A stretch of 64,000 nt of DNA, taken from Fasciolopsis buskii (lineage: Eukaryota > Platyhelminthes > Trematoda > Plagiorchiida > Fasciolidae). The DNA is taken from positions 69,936-133,935 of the forward strand of contig LUCM01000769.1 of NCBI GenBank assembly GCA_008360955.1, written 5' to 3'. Each line of letters starts with the position of its first letter. Position 1 is the first letter of the stretch. This document shows, in pieces, positions 24,531 through 36,279 of this stretch. The position numbers were made by a program, and so were the translations under genes. A model generated the notes under the pieces. It had not been told where the DNA came from, did not search any database, and was given only the letters and a program-made list of their open reading frames with translations.

Positions 24531-26431
24531 ACTTTAAAAACCTAGTGGCGAAAGCTGCTGGAGGAGGATCTTCCAGTTCAAACGTAGCTAATAAAATGCC
24601 AGTGCCCAAAATATGTCTATCGTTGCACGAGAATACAAGTTCATGAGCAGAATATTACGTTAGGTGATTCGTTCTCCAGTTTTTGAAAATCACGCCCCAA
24701 GGTCAACAGTTATGTAGACTGCATAGATGTTTAATATTTGAGTGGGTTTAGATTGACATGTTGGGCTGCACGGGTGGGCTTGGCCAGTTACAAAATTTGG
24801 TCCTGAGATCCAGCTTGTTAGTGGCTTTTGGAGCAATTAAAATTGTGGGATGGTGATGGGCTTAGTTTTGGCGTACAGGGTAGGTAAGTTATCTCATTTC
24901 AACTTTTCCAACTATTAACTTTGCACTAAGTTGCTCCAGTTTTCAATGTTACCCCGCATCAACCAATGCTAATGAAGAAAGTACCTCAAAATCAAATAAC
25001 TGAAGAGAATCAGCAACATTTCCTATGAAGAAAACCTCTTCGTTTATTATTTATACCTATTGTTCAAATTCTTCAGTCGTCGCATTGGGAGATCTTGTGG
25101 AACAAAACAAAGTATTCTAACTATACTTAATCAGTACAGCTTAGCAATCAACCTTTATCTATTCTAGTCACATTGTGGGCCGATTATTTTGACCCCAATT
25201 TCAACTGTTCCCTGCCTCAGGGAACAAACCAGTCCAATGGAACCAACTTGCACGTAGGTGCAGGCAATATTTTCCTCACTTTAATTTAGTTTTCCTCACT
25301 ATCGGCCTGAATGGCTGAGTTTTGTGAGATCATACCCCGAGTCCTACTTAAGAGTTACCACAAAAGTTCTCCCGTCATATTCGAACGAGGCTAGGAGGAC
25401 TTCATTTTAAAACATCTGCGGTTTTCACATATCTGTCCATAACAGCCGTGTCTTGAGAAATAAATGTCCTAATCACCTTTAAATTGTGTTGCCGCATATA
25501 AATCTGACCATTTATTGATATCTGGTGGCTCTTTGATTAGAACAACGATCGCCTGTATTACAAACCCAAACAACCACTCCCATCATTCCTGATTCCTCCA
25601 GTGCGATGCCACGAATCGGGATATTTTGGCTTTACTAATGTGCAAAGACTACCACTATTCGTAATCAACAAAGTACCCTCTTTTTCATTTTTTTCACCCA
25701 AAGAGAAGGAGGTAAATGGCACTAGGAGTTTACCCGCGCATTTTACAACTCTAGCTCTCTGTGAATCCATACCACAGCTTTTTTAGGCAGTATGAACAAA
25801 GACTGACAGAGTTATCTTACAGAACGTCCGCCATTACACATAATTAAGTGGAAATGAGGGATTTTATAGTGGTTTATTGTTTAAGTGGAAGTATTAAGAC
25901 AATTTATAAAGATTGATTACAGGAATAAAGAAAAAGAGAAATTAGATAAGGTTGGATAAAGTTCGAGAGTAGGTTGGGGTAAAACCTTTACCAGGTTTGA
26001 AAATGTGAACTCTTTTGAAATGGAAGTAATGCAATTAATATGCATCTCTGGGGACAAATCAATGATACCATGAAAATTTCCCAGTAATAAATATTCTTAG
26101 AACGGGTGGTCGTAATAATTAGGATTCCATAAAAAAGCAGGATATTTCATCAACTGCATTGTGAAATTTGATGCACCGATAGCAGGTAACCAGAGAACAT
26201 AATCGAAAACAAGGTAGGCAATTAAAAAGAATGAAAAAAATGAGAGTTTTACACATTTTTTACCAATTGTACTTTTCTGGTAATTTGTTTTACCTTGTAG
26301 CATGTCAGAAATATTGTCTGTTGGATTAACTCTCAGAAAGTGTTAATTCGTTCGGTCGCAAATTTTGTCACTCACATGAACCTGTAAACAATACAGACAG
26401 CACCGCCACTTTATCTAATTACATAAATCAG

Positions 26432-26715
26432 GAAAATAGCCCGTTCATTGGTCTATGCGATTGAATCGCTGGTCATCGCGTGGTCTCATCAAATTCACAA
26501 AGCTTTACTCAGAGATTCCGCTCAGCCGCTCCTGGACGGTCTCAATCCAAACCCGTTGACTGAATTGGACTATTGGAAAGCAAAATCAATCAATTTGGAA
26601 AACATTTTTGATCAACTTAATGCACCGAAAGCAAGACAAATGGCCCAAATTTTGGAAGGAGCAAACAGCAGTTATTTCATACCTTTCAAAGAAATGTTCA
26701 AATCAGTCGTTGTTG
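26432..26715 (+). CDS. DNAH17-like: Dynein heavy chain exon 3 (residues 182-277)
   Basis: The exon contains LVYAIESLVIAWSHQI, SAQPLLDGLNPNP, LDYWKAKSINLENI and the QLNAPKARQMAQILE stretch, all strong landmarks of the DNAH9/11/17 tail. It starts in phase 2 after ATCAG and ends in phase 1 at a GTACGT donor, so its last G joins CT of exon 4 to make Ala. Frame and length are consistent. The tail in this region is mostly helical bundle and carries no catalytic residues. Confidence 0.93.
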
Positions 26716-28683
26716 GTACGTTGCTCCACGAATCCCCTCGCAGCATCATGCAAAATATGTCTGAGGCTAATAATATTTCTTAATTTTGATTAGCGTTGAT
26801 AAATAAAATTTTCTGTATGGATTTATTTTCTAGGAAGTGTGTTGAAGAAAAGGTCTATTATTTTGCCAAAATGACGAATTCGGCTTACACCGTTCGCAAT
26901 CAGAGATGAAAAAGACATTATATACATGGGACATCTGTTAGCCAGTGTTTTTTGTCGTGTACAAGGCATATTTGAGTGTGCTTTCGCTGAGACACAAAAC
27001 TCAAATTGTTACGGATATCTAAGTTTCTTTCTGCCATCAGTCAGGTATCCCTAGACATCACAAAGGAGCTTGCATATTTGCGTCTTTCTTGGAAAAACTA
27101 AATCCGGTAGACATCCGATAAAGTGCTTTCAGTTTTCTGACAGAATTTCATAACCAGAGCTTCTATCTCGTTTCTGAAGCATTCCTTGCTTCTATGCTTC
27201 ACTGATTCCTGTTCGGACTATTCAATTCACGCATAAACCTGAGGCCGTCAGGTCAGCCTTACACTAGAGAAGCACCAGAATCCAGCTGAACATGAAGTTG
27301 TACATGTACCAACACGTTCATGGTTTAAATCCGGGTCATTTATCTGGTAGAACGAGCCTCCAGCCTCCGTCCACGTCAGTTAGAACTAATAAGCTCAGTT
27401 TGTTTAGGCGTTATCTCCTTTGACAGTCTCTCTTTTATTATATTCGGAATTGTTGCGCGTGCAATTTGTGTGGTAATGTATTACGGTTTCTGACAGTAAC
27501 TATCAAATCTCACATGTGGACAATCAAATCATATGCAAAAGTAGCAACCATGGCGAACGAAAGGTCAGCGAAATGAATCACAAGCAGAAAGAAGTTACTC
27601 TGCTCACCCAACCAAAGTCGGGAACACTGGAGGGAAAACAACCCGTCAATAATGATCATATGGGAGGGGGCATGCGTGTACATCTGTCATCCGTATATAT
27701 GCCCACCGACTCCATCCTCGTCCAATAGACAATACTGAATAGACCATTTTGGGTACCAAGTAAAATATCTGAACGATAATCACTGTTGTGGAGTTTTGTA
27801 TGGATGTGCGTGGTACTATCTGAACCTAATGATTTATTTTTTCTTCACAGTCTACACGGCTTGTAATTAAATTCTTGTGTCACAGCAAAATGCCATGTAA
27901 ATTCATCAGCCGCTATGGTATCGCGTGATTTGTGAGCGATTCATTCAATCAAATAAATCTGGGTTTTCATGGCAAACGTTATATCCCTTCGCCCTATCAC
28001 AACGACCAACAAAGTATACAATTCCGACATAAAACTAACCCCCTTTGTTGTTTATGGTATGGCGTCTTGCAAAGCATGCTGTCGTTACGGTCATCTAAAG
28101 TGTGTATACACTTTTCTGACATACAATATTGCAATGTGACACTATACATACATATTTATGATGAGTAGTCTGCGGTTCAGTATACACCAATAAGGAAAGA
28201 GTGTGAGACAGGCTATTTAGGGCACACCTGGTTAGCGTGTTAACAAAATTAAACGTGCTCCATTCAGCTGTGTTAATTTTGTAGATTATCTTGGATAGAC
28301 ACACCTACAGTTTCACGGAGTGTCAGTTACGTTTAACAGTTTCCTGCCGGCAGTTGAAACATAGTAAACTATTCATCCCAGATCTGTCGTTAAAACTCGT
28401 TGCTTTTGCATAAATATGTTTTACAGTATGTGCGCTTCCACTTGAAATTTCAAATTAGTGATGACACTAACAATTCTCTTCACTTTCCTTCTTTAACTTA
28501 CTCGAGAGAATATGCGATATCACAATTGGTGTCGCGGTGAAACAAAGGCTTCCATAGGCCTACTTTTTCTACTTGCACATGAAGAAGACATCTTTTAATA
28601 TCCAATCATTTTGCCCCTGGATTTCTAAACTCACAACTCCGTGATGAACTATCACTAATGCAAAACCCTTTGCACTTTTTTAG
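26716..28683 (+). other. Intron 3 (about 2.0 kb)
   Basis: Donor GTACGT, acceptor TTTTTTAG. The interval is AT-rich and I see no element, RNA gene or extra exon in it. Small local inverted words near 28245-28285 (GTGTTAACAAAATTAA and its partner) are too short to interpret. Confidence 0.75.
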
Positions 28684-28895
28684 CTCTACGCGAGGCTCAA
28701 GATATTCACAGCCATTTAAGTATTCTACGTCCGTATTTGGAGGATATGGAACAAGCGGAGCTGGAACAGTTAAGTTCCCATTTCGAACCAGTCATGCATT
28801 TGTTGTGTCTTGTCTGGGCCAGTTCATCCGGCTATCGCCAACCAAGTCGGATACTGATTCTTCTGCAAGAATTGTGCAATGCCATCATTGAACAG
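28684..28895 (+). CDS. DNAH17-like: Dynein heavy chain exon 4 (residues 277-347)
   Basis: The exon reads ALREAQDIHSHLSILRPYL, then LEDMEQAELEQL and LCLVWASSSGYRQPSRILI, ending LLQELCNAIIEQ. The EA-DI, WA-Y and LLQE-CN landmarks match the tail of the DNAH9/11/17 group. It starts in phase 1 and ends in phase 0 at CAG/GTAATT. Confidence 0.94.
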
Positions 28896-30759
28896 GTAAT
28901 TTGGTGAACACCGTTACCCGATAATACCATTAAATGGGTTACTTAAAGCGGGAGTACGAGAGTGCATACCCAGTTGCCACTTGAACTCCGTTAGTGACTG
29001 TCGGGAAATCTTCATGTTTTTAGAATAGTCTCTGCACACCGTTTCCTTTGCAATGTTGATCGGGACACTAGCATGATCAAATTAGACTGTTCGTATACAG
29101 TGCGTGGATAGTTTTACTTCGCACTTAGTTAACACATTCTTTGAAGCGCGAATGGCAATTTATAATCAGTCTGCATTTTGGACCAGACTGGTTTGCCTAG
29201 TAAGATATCGTTTCGAAAATCCTTGCCACATATACTGTTGGTCTAAGTGCCTACCCAATCCTGAACCGACATTAGGTTTAAAAGTGACGCCTTGGCACAG
29301 GTTAAAAATCCGTAACTGAAACTACAGTCTTATTCTTTTAGGCACAAGAAGAATTTTTGATGATGAATCTTTTTATCCTGAACCGGATACCCTAAAATAT
29401 ATATTGATCAGTGGATGAAGGGGAAGGGGCAAAACCTAGGGATACCGAAGAATAAATCAGTCTATACTCCTTTTCCTTTTAAAGACGACGCACTAACACC
29501 GGTAATGCAGTGATGATTGCCCAACGTGGTAGAATATTCTACGCCATCATACTACATATTCTGCTTGCAAATATATCACCTCCATGTTTACAGGAAGGCG
29601 TGCTTGAATCTGCAGTTCCGTTTTGCCTTTATTCATTCTCATAAGACAAGGCAAACTGCCCGCATGACCACATCTCTGTCAGAATACATCCGCGAGCATC
29701 GTCCAGCGCGGTTTACGACTGGGATAACCAAGTATATCACTAGACCAGTCTTTTCACATTTAACCGAGACAAATCACACGTCAAGTACAATTGAAGCTTT
29801 CAACTCTATCCAGAAAGTCTGAGGCTACCCATCCAGACCCGGGAAATGTCCTATCTTGAATACAATACAGACGGCAGGTATTCGTATCCTCAACCCTTTT
29901 ATCTGTCCCAGGAGAAGGTGTGCATACATCCACGCTCACTTCTGGTCCATCAGCCCAAGTATTAGGCAATCTTACTGTGTGGTAATCCATTCATGTCCGA
30001 TTTCCGAATAAATCACTATCTCATAATAGATGTGAACTCTCCAGTCTCCTATGCCTTTTTCCCTTACTTCATACTACATTTTACTCATACTATTCATACA
30101 TTATTGGCACCGATATTAATCCTTGAAAACGATCTTGTTCTCCAAAGTGTCTTTCAGAAGTGTTCTCTCGGGTCTTTTGAACAAAAAGCATTACATTTTG
30201 CTTGGAAACTTCAAGAAATTTGAAGATGAAAAAATAATGTGAAACCTGAAAATGATCCCGGTTCCGTGTAGTTTGGGCCTGCCTGATTTAATGTCTGTTC
30301 TTCAGAACACGTTGATACTATAACAAAAGTTGATCTTACCTACGCCTGTAAAATGTACATAAAGAAAAATTAAAATGCTCTTCCATAGTGCGGACAATAA
30401 AAATAAATCAAGTCCCTGTGATTAGTTTCATCCACGATGACAGTAATGCTAGTGCGACATATCTGCCAAACGTTTTGGCGTATTTGAAGCGTAAAAATTG
30501 ACTTACTCAGGCACCGAGATTTGGTAAGCATTAAAAATATTGCGGGACATGAGTTTCAATATGGGGTTAGAATAATTTGAATTTCTATACTGATCACACT
30601 GATAGAGTCGCTTACATCTGTACACTCTCAAGTAAAATAGCTATAGTACGCGTAACACCAAACAGCCTCTTTTGTGGCGCCCAAATAAGTTCTTTCAGTA
30701 TGCGGTTCACCGCCTGACATCTAAGAATTCAATCAAGAAAAAGATTTATTTAATGCAAA

Positions 30760-30845
30760 ATTAGAATAAAGCTATTTTTCTAGATCCAGGTCCCGTAACA
30801 TGATTTTTAGGCAAATTGGTGACCCAGATTCGGGTCCCAGGTGGG
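30760..30845 (+). repeat. Possible LTR end with primer-binding-site-like word
   Basis: An AATAAA (near 30765), a pyrimidine-rich stretch and then TTGGTGACCCAGATTC (from about 30822) recall the junction between an LTR and a tRNA primer-binding site in Gypsy-type retrotransposons of flukes. No matching second LTR, TG...CA pair or gag-pol sequence was found nearby. This is weak, suggestive evidence only. Confidence 0.22.
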
Positions 30846-31003
30846 ACACAATAGCTATCTAAGTCTTCTGATGATGAATCTGAATAATTATGCAAGAAGT
30901 GTAACAGATACCGATGATAAAATGAATGATGAATGAAACTGCGTGAATGTTTATCTCTTCTATCTAATCCTTTTTGTGTTTTTTCACTCTCGTTGTTTGA
31001 TTG

Positions 31004-31148
31004 GTACTAAAATCTCATTTGAATAACTAAGAACCTGTACCGATGATGCGTCCTGCTTAAGAATCACCCGCTGATTGGTCACCATGTGATTCTCAAATAA
31101 ACCCATCAGTCATGCGCTTTCCCATTGATCCAAATGAGATTTTAGTAC
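31004..31148. repeat. Small inverted-repeat unit (MITE-like)
   Basis: GTACTAAAATCTCATTTG at 31004-31021 is repeated as an exact 18-bp inverse complement at 31131-31148, enclosing about 109 bp. The size and perfect arms fit a tiny non-autonomous DNA element or a foldback remnant. The flanks do not give a clear target-site duplication. Confidence 0.6.
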
Positions 31149-32994
31149 AAAGTTCTTTCCTCATTGTAACCATTTCCTTGCATGGGGATCAAAGTAAGGG
31201 TATCTGGATGTAATGTTGACGGTACAACATAATAAAATAAGGTGCTCGCACCTAGCGGTAAAAAAAACAAATGAACCGTATACTGTTTGTTATTTCAGTG
31301 ATATAAACTCATAGATCGCTGTCAGTTCTTGTAAAAAAACAAGTACGTTTATCTTCAACTAATAGGTCGTTTGTAGTATTGATTCATAGAATGGAGTTAA
31401 AAATCTTCAAATGTAATTGTCCATTTTCCGGACATTTTGCCTAGTTGCGATTATGATAAACAACTTAGACAACACAACGGGGAAATCTACCTCTTTAGAA
31501 GTTAATCGCGTTAGGTTATGATCAATGATTTTCCGATATTCAGTACCATTTGCGGGGTATTTAGTAATATTGCATTTAAGATCAAGGGTAAAATAATGAA
31601 ACCTTTCTGGCAAGCCCGTACGAAAAATGGTCCAACTGCGTTTGAGGTGTCAAGCCGTTAAGCGATGTAATGTTCACTTATCGGTCGTTTCAGTGTGCAA
31701 ATGTAGCGCGTGGATGTCAACTTGGAATCTCCAATTTGTGGCTGCTCTTTCTCAATATCCAAGCTGATAGAGTCAGAAAGAGGAGTTTGAGTATAAGTAG
31801 TAAACTGGTGTATTACCTGGGCAAATTACCCCTGGCATTGAAATGGGATATGAAAATCACGACAGTATGCCTGTGTCCTTGTGATACCAGACGAGCTTCG
31901 ATCATAAGCCGGTTGAATCGCTTTGGCAAAACTTCTATTTTCCGTTCACATTAATTAGTCATCACAAACATCCGGTCCTGTCAGCCTGAACCCTAGCGTT
32001 TTCTCACTGGCTTGTCCACGGTTCGTGTGTCACGGTCATGATCGGCGTTCATTCTGGTAACGCTCACTCAAAAACCACGGACTGTGTGCAAAGACTTCAG
32101 TTTCAACGTGCAACATGCGATATTGAAGATTAGATGAACCGTTCGTCGGTGTTTTCAGTACTTGTAATAACAGTAGCCAGCATTCTGTCACCATGTGAAC
32201 TTGACTGATTAACCTACCCGTCATACGAGTAAAAGGATTAGTTGGCCCGCTAGTCAAAGTTTACTTTACTAGTCAGGCTCGACTAAAGATCACCAAATAC
32301 TAAACAACGGACAATTGCAAACGTAATATGAAATACTCGGTTATGTTGCATTGTGATTCTAAAGCTGAATGTCTGTTCTACACGGTATTAACAAGCAAAT
32401 ACAGGATTAAAGCTGATGGAGGTCCCTCATCCTTCTATCATACCCCTAGCTCAGGATTTCTGCCTAAATACCACAAGGTTCCACTCTGAAATTTGTTTTC
32501 GGCAAGGTTCATCGCGCACTAAGTAGTTCTGATCAGCTGCGGTTCGGTTATGTAATATGGAAACGAAGATGTTCGGATAATCGGAGGATCCCATAATTTG
32601 TCCCTTCACTCTTTTAGTGTTCGAGATCAGGTCTGTTACGTCAGAACAATAACAACACTAGGAATCGACTGATCACACATTCAATTCAAGTACGCGACTG
32701 GTTGCATGGTGAGGATAAATGACTGGTCAACAAAGGACCAATCCAAAGACAGTGCCGATTAACATCGATCGTTCATCATAAGGCTAGTGTGAAACAAGGG
32801 TAAGAGAACGAGCCAACAAGAATACACCGTTTGTTAATCGTTTAGGTCATTGTTTTAATTCCTCAGTTAAAAAACTAAGTAAACAGGTGACAGTTAATCA
32901 TTTGGACTCTTCTAATTTGGCCTGTCGTAATAAGAATTATCCACGAATTTACCGTTATCCATCAATTAAGCCTTAGACACGGTGACAGATATAT

Positions 32995-33130
32995 CTCAGA
33001 ACCGATGTCAGTGGCGCGAATGCTGTGTGGCCCATTTGTAGAACTCATCCTCTTAAAAAATAATCCGAAAACAACCAGAACATCACATATTGTGTTTAGT
33101 GAAAACGCAAAATAAAACAGTTGGTTTGTT
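32995..33130. repeat. Dispersed repeat A, copy 2
   Basis: This matches copy 1 at 20945-21075 by eye, from CAGAACCGATGTCAGTGGC through GAACTCATCCTC and the A-rich tail to CAGTTGGTTTG. Both copies have the same orientation. It lies directly before the TA microsatellite and exon 5. Confidence 0.6.
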
Positions 33131-33201
33131 ATGGTTTATTTTCCCACCTCTTGTTTATCCCCCTAATGCAGTTCTATTTGCATGCTTTCAAGCAGGTTTA
33201 T

Positions 33202-33219
33202 TATATATATATATATATG

Positions 33220-33249
<30 letters not shown>
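33202..33249. repeat. TA microsatellite
   Basis: This is a run of TA dinucleotides with two interrupting GTA units, about 48 bp long. It is about 150 bp upstream of the exon 5 acceptor and likely to vary in length between individuals. Confidence 0.9.
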
Positions 33250-33250
<1 letters not shown>

Positions 33251-33399
33251 TATCTATATAGTTGCCAATAATTTAAGTATGCCGCTTAGTTCAACCACTT
33301 GTAAATCTTTGTTGCTCTGAAATCTCAATGTGGCTCTGCTGTTAGATGCATGATTTGTACAGCACTTAGTATTATCAAAACCCTTTCTATGCATTTCAG

Positions 33400-33654
33400 T
33401 GTCGTACCTATTTGGATCCTACGGAACTACTGAAAGCGGAACCAGAGGAGGCTATTTGTAAAGTGAATTTGACGCTGGATGTGTTACTTGCTTTCAAAGC
33501 GTGCTACGAAGATCATCGTGCAAGACTTCCGGAATATTTTGACAAGGTTAAAGATGAGCACGGACAACCAACTGAACCTGTATTGTGGGAATTCAAGACG
33601 GAACTCGCGTTCGGGAGATACGACGCCTTCACAGAACGTGTTCGACTTGTTCAG
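33400..33654 (+). CDS. DNAH17-like: Dynein heavy chain exon 5 (residues 348-432)
   Basis: The exon begins CRTYLDPTELLKAEPEEA, which continues QEL...IIEQ of exon 4 as in the family. It also contains LLAFKACYEDHRARLPEYF and WEFKTELAFGRYDAFTERV. The W-F--LAF-R-D-F pattern is diagnostic for the DNAH9/11/17 tail. Length is a multiple of three, phase 0 on both sides, donor GTAAGC. Reading past the donor adds intron-encoded residues unrelated to the family. Confidence 0.95.
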
Positions 33655-35434
33655 GTAAGCCAGAGACCACTTATCCACATTCTTCTGCCTACTGTATCAC
33701 CAGTGTTTGAAGGAAAGTGTTTGAATTATAATGCTTTTCTTCTCTCTGAAACTGTTAGCTCGATGTCGCAGGTACCTTACTCTCATCCCTTCACCAATCT
33801 ATTTGCACTGAATGCTGGATGAATAACTACTTAGTCAGCGTAGTGATACTCGGTGAAAACTCACTTTGCTCCCGTTATTAGATTTTACTGTGAGGGCGAC
33901 GCAACGAAGCATGCATGCTGTTCTTTTTTGTTTTAAAATCGGAGTCATAGTCGCTAGTTCTAGTGGTTGTCTTGAGTCCAGTTCAGTCCCACCCTGATTA
34001 ATCAAACAAGAACGAACGGCCTCTGTCCGATCAACAAGATTCCGGTTTATGTGTCCTACTCAAATAATTCATGCCGTTATATTCACGTCAAAACTCACTG
34101 GCCCATTACCCTTTGTCTCTTCTGCTCACTGTTCAGTTCAGTTCAGTTTGTGAAACCACTAACCTTGCACCGTGTTTCAGCTTTCGTAGCTACACCACAG
34201 CACCATCTACTCGAAGAGAAAAACAGAACGAGAACTACGGAAAGATCAAATGCGAGATAGAAAGCTGAAGGTTATGCCGAAGAAGGAAGATTTAGAATCC
34301 AAGAGATCCTCTGACTGCGGCACCAAGCCATATCACCTATCGCCTCCAATCATCATCTGGCGGGATTTCGTGGCTTGTTGTCCTATAGGCTCCAGTATTT
34401 GCACATTGCGTGTGACTTAGTTGAAAGGATGTCCGCCAGGCGGGAACGGAATCAGTGAGATTTGGATGTTGGTTGAGGGGGAATGCGACAGAGCAGTCAC
34501 ACAACTTCTAGATACAATGCCACTTATAGGGTCCAATAAAATTTTCGACGAATGTAAGAATATGGGACAAGAAGGGGGATAAAATAGTTCCTTGGGGAAA
34601 CGAAGATTTATGTACGGTGGGCATTTTTGTAAATGAGTGATGAGTAAGAAACCTTTGTTATAGATCCCGAGTGATCCAAGGTTTTTTACTCTGTAGGCTG
34701 CTGTACATCTCGGTTGCCCTGTCTAGCCTGGACTTTTACTTGAGAATGGAGCTATTGCCTCTACGCAACCAAGGGCGAATTACAACGCAGAAGAGTCATT
34801 CCAAAAGCTCCCGTGATCCTTTGGTCGAGTCATGTGCCTCTTCTGGAAAACCTTGCCGGACCAGTGAAACACAACAAGAGTCAGTAGCCTTACTAGGATA
34901 GTGGGCCGTACTCTCAGCATCACATTGCCGCCAGCGGACCACTGTGGTGTTTTTTTAGGAAGAACGATTGCCAGGCGAAATTCGTTCACGCCCTGGACAC
35001 TGTCGTTGCTTGTTCGCCGTCGTTTATTCGGTCATCTCCGATTACCCTTACTCACGAATCACACCTGAATGCTAACCATTCCTTTATCTGCGAACCAAGG
35101 ACGCAGAAAAGTACAGCTCTACCTTAGTTCTCAGATGGCCCTCAGATCGGGCATATGTGTTTCCATATATATGAATATGTATACAAATAATTTAGGTGTC
35201 AGTTTATTTGAAATGTGAAGCGGACGGATGTTTAGTGAGACTATTCTGAAAGATTTGGCAACGCTGGACAGGCATTGGTGGCAAAATGTTCTTCGCATTT
35301 TGTACTGATCAATAGAAATGTTTACATTTTTTAAAAATGAGCCCTCCATCATTTTACGAAATAGATAGATGCCTGATTTCAAAAAAATAATTTTACTCTT
35401 CTTGGTCGTCAAAACTATCCCCATCCACGTATAG
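33655..35434 (+). other. Intron 5 (about 1.8 kb)
   Basis: Donor GTAAGC, acceptor GTATAG. It holds a probable LINE 3'-end fragment on the minus strand (34135-34350). The rest, including unrecognised open stretches near 34.7-35.0 kb, shows nothing supportable. Confidence 0.75.
34135..34350 (-). mobile_element. Probable LINE 3'-end fragment, copy 1
   Basis: From about 34160 this aligns by eye with 53622-53812 in intron 10. Shared words include TAACCTTGCA, GAAAAACAG/GAAAACAG, GAAAGATC and AAGAAGGAAG. On the minus strand both copies read out into the same kind of tract, and the copy in intron 10 lies just downstream of a decayed reverse transcriptase. This copy ends on the left in three GTTCA units (34132-34146), possibly a simple-repeat tail. 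The LINE family was not identified. Confidence 0.5.
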
Positions 35435-35557
35435 CATCTCATGAACACCTCGCTGGAATTTATGAAATTGGAAAAAGTGGTTTTTGGTGGCCTCAGGGGA
35501 AATTCCTTGAATATCCGTCTGAAAGAAATCAACGATCTGTATGTAGAAAAGTACAAG
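35435..35557 (+). CDS. DNAH17-like: Dynein heavy chain exon 6 (residues 433-473)
   Basis: This short exon reads HLMNTSLEFMKLEKVVFGG and then LRGNSLNIRLKEINDLYVEKY. The F-KLEK---GG-RGN pattern is close to human DNAH17 and a little less close to DNAH9. 123 nt, phase 0 on both sides, acceptor TATAG, donor GTCAGT. Confidence 0.93.
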
Positions 35558-35962
35558 GTCAGTTTTCCTAAGTGGATTTTTCTTTTACTTTTATTGTATT
35601 GTTGTGTAATATCCGTATTATATGCGAAATAACATTGGGCGATTTCATTCTAATCGGAGTGTGTTAGCTTGCTGCAACTGATCTAATTAGCTTCAATAGC
35701 TCTAGCAGGAAAATATGTTTGTCGGTAACCAATCTCACTTCAATAAGACAAAAACGGTTCAAATGTGATGGTTATCCAGACTTATTGACTCAATCTGGTG
35801 TGTGAATCTTCTGTTCTGATTGGTTTCTAATCACCCCAATCTCCTTCTGACAGGCTTTGATAGTGGATTTGTCAATTTATCTCATCAGTCCACTGCCAGT
35901 TGTCTGTATCATTCCAAGATCAAACTCAGAAAAAATAACATCGAAATGGGGAGCTGTAAACT

Positions 35963-36279
35963 GAATGTGAGAAAAAGTAGGCCTAATTTGAGAGCAAGTA
36001 ACTGTGGTAAGTCTCACTTGCCCATGGTGCGTTTCGTTGATCATTTGGGCACATTAGTCACCAGTCCATGATTGGTCACGTGTCTTCTCACAATTCTTGT
36101 ACAAAGGCAGACGTAGCCCGTCTACTAGCGAGCTGACGGAAGTTCTTTTTACTGTAATTGTGAAAAGAACTGACCAATCAAGGAATGGCGATTAATGTGT
36201 CCAACTGATCAATGAAACGCACCAGGGGCGAGTGAGACAGTCGCTTGTTCTCAAATTGGACTTACATTTTCTCACATTT
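35963..36279. mobile_element. Foldback (long inverted-repeat) element
   Basis: The left arm (35963-36100) and right arm (36150-36279) are imperfect inverse complements around a spacer of about 50 bp. Matching words, read from the left arm and from the complement of the right, include ATGTGAGAAAA, AATTTGAGA, CCTGGTGCGTTTC against CATGGTGCGTTTC, TTGATCA and TTGATTGGTC against ATGATTGGTC. There is no coding sequence. The form fits a MITE or foldback transposon, or two head-to-head copies of one short repeat. A transcript crossing it would fold into a long hairpin. Confidence 0.8.

Larger units (their letters stand above)
18608..26431 (+). other. Intron 2 (about 7.8 kb)
   Basis: The donor is GTAAGT and the acceptor ATCAG. 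The interval contains a dispersed repeat copy (20945-21075) and an RTE-like LINE remnant on the opposite strand (23161-24530). The remaining sequence is AT-rich, and I saw no exon or RNA gene in it. The open stretches around 20.1-20.5 and 21.0-21.3 kb are unrecognised. Confidence 0.8.
28896..33399 (+). other. Intron 4 (about 4.5 kb)
   Basis: Donor GTAATT, acceptor TTTCAG. The interval contains a small inverted-repeat unit (31004-31148), a primer-binding-site-like word near 30822, a dispersed repeat copy (32995-33130) and a TA microsatellite (33202-33249). The rest holds nothing I can name. Confidence 0.75.
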
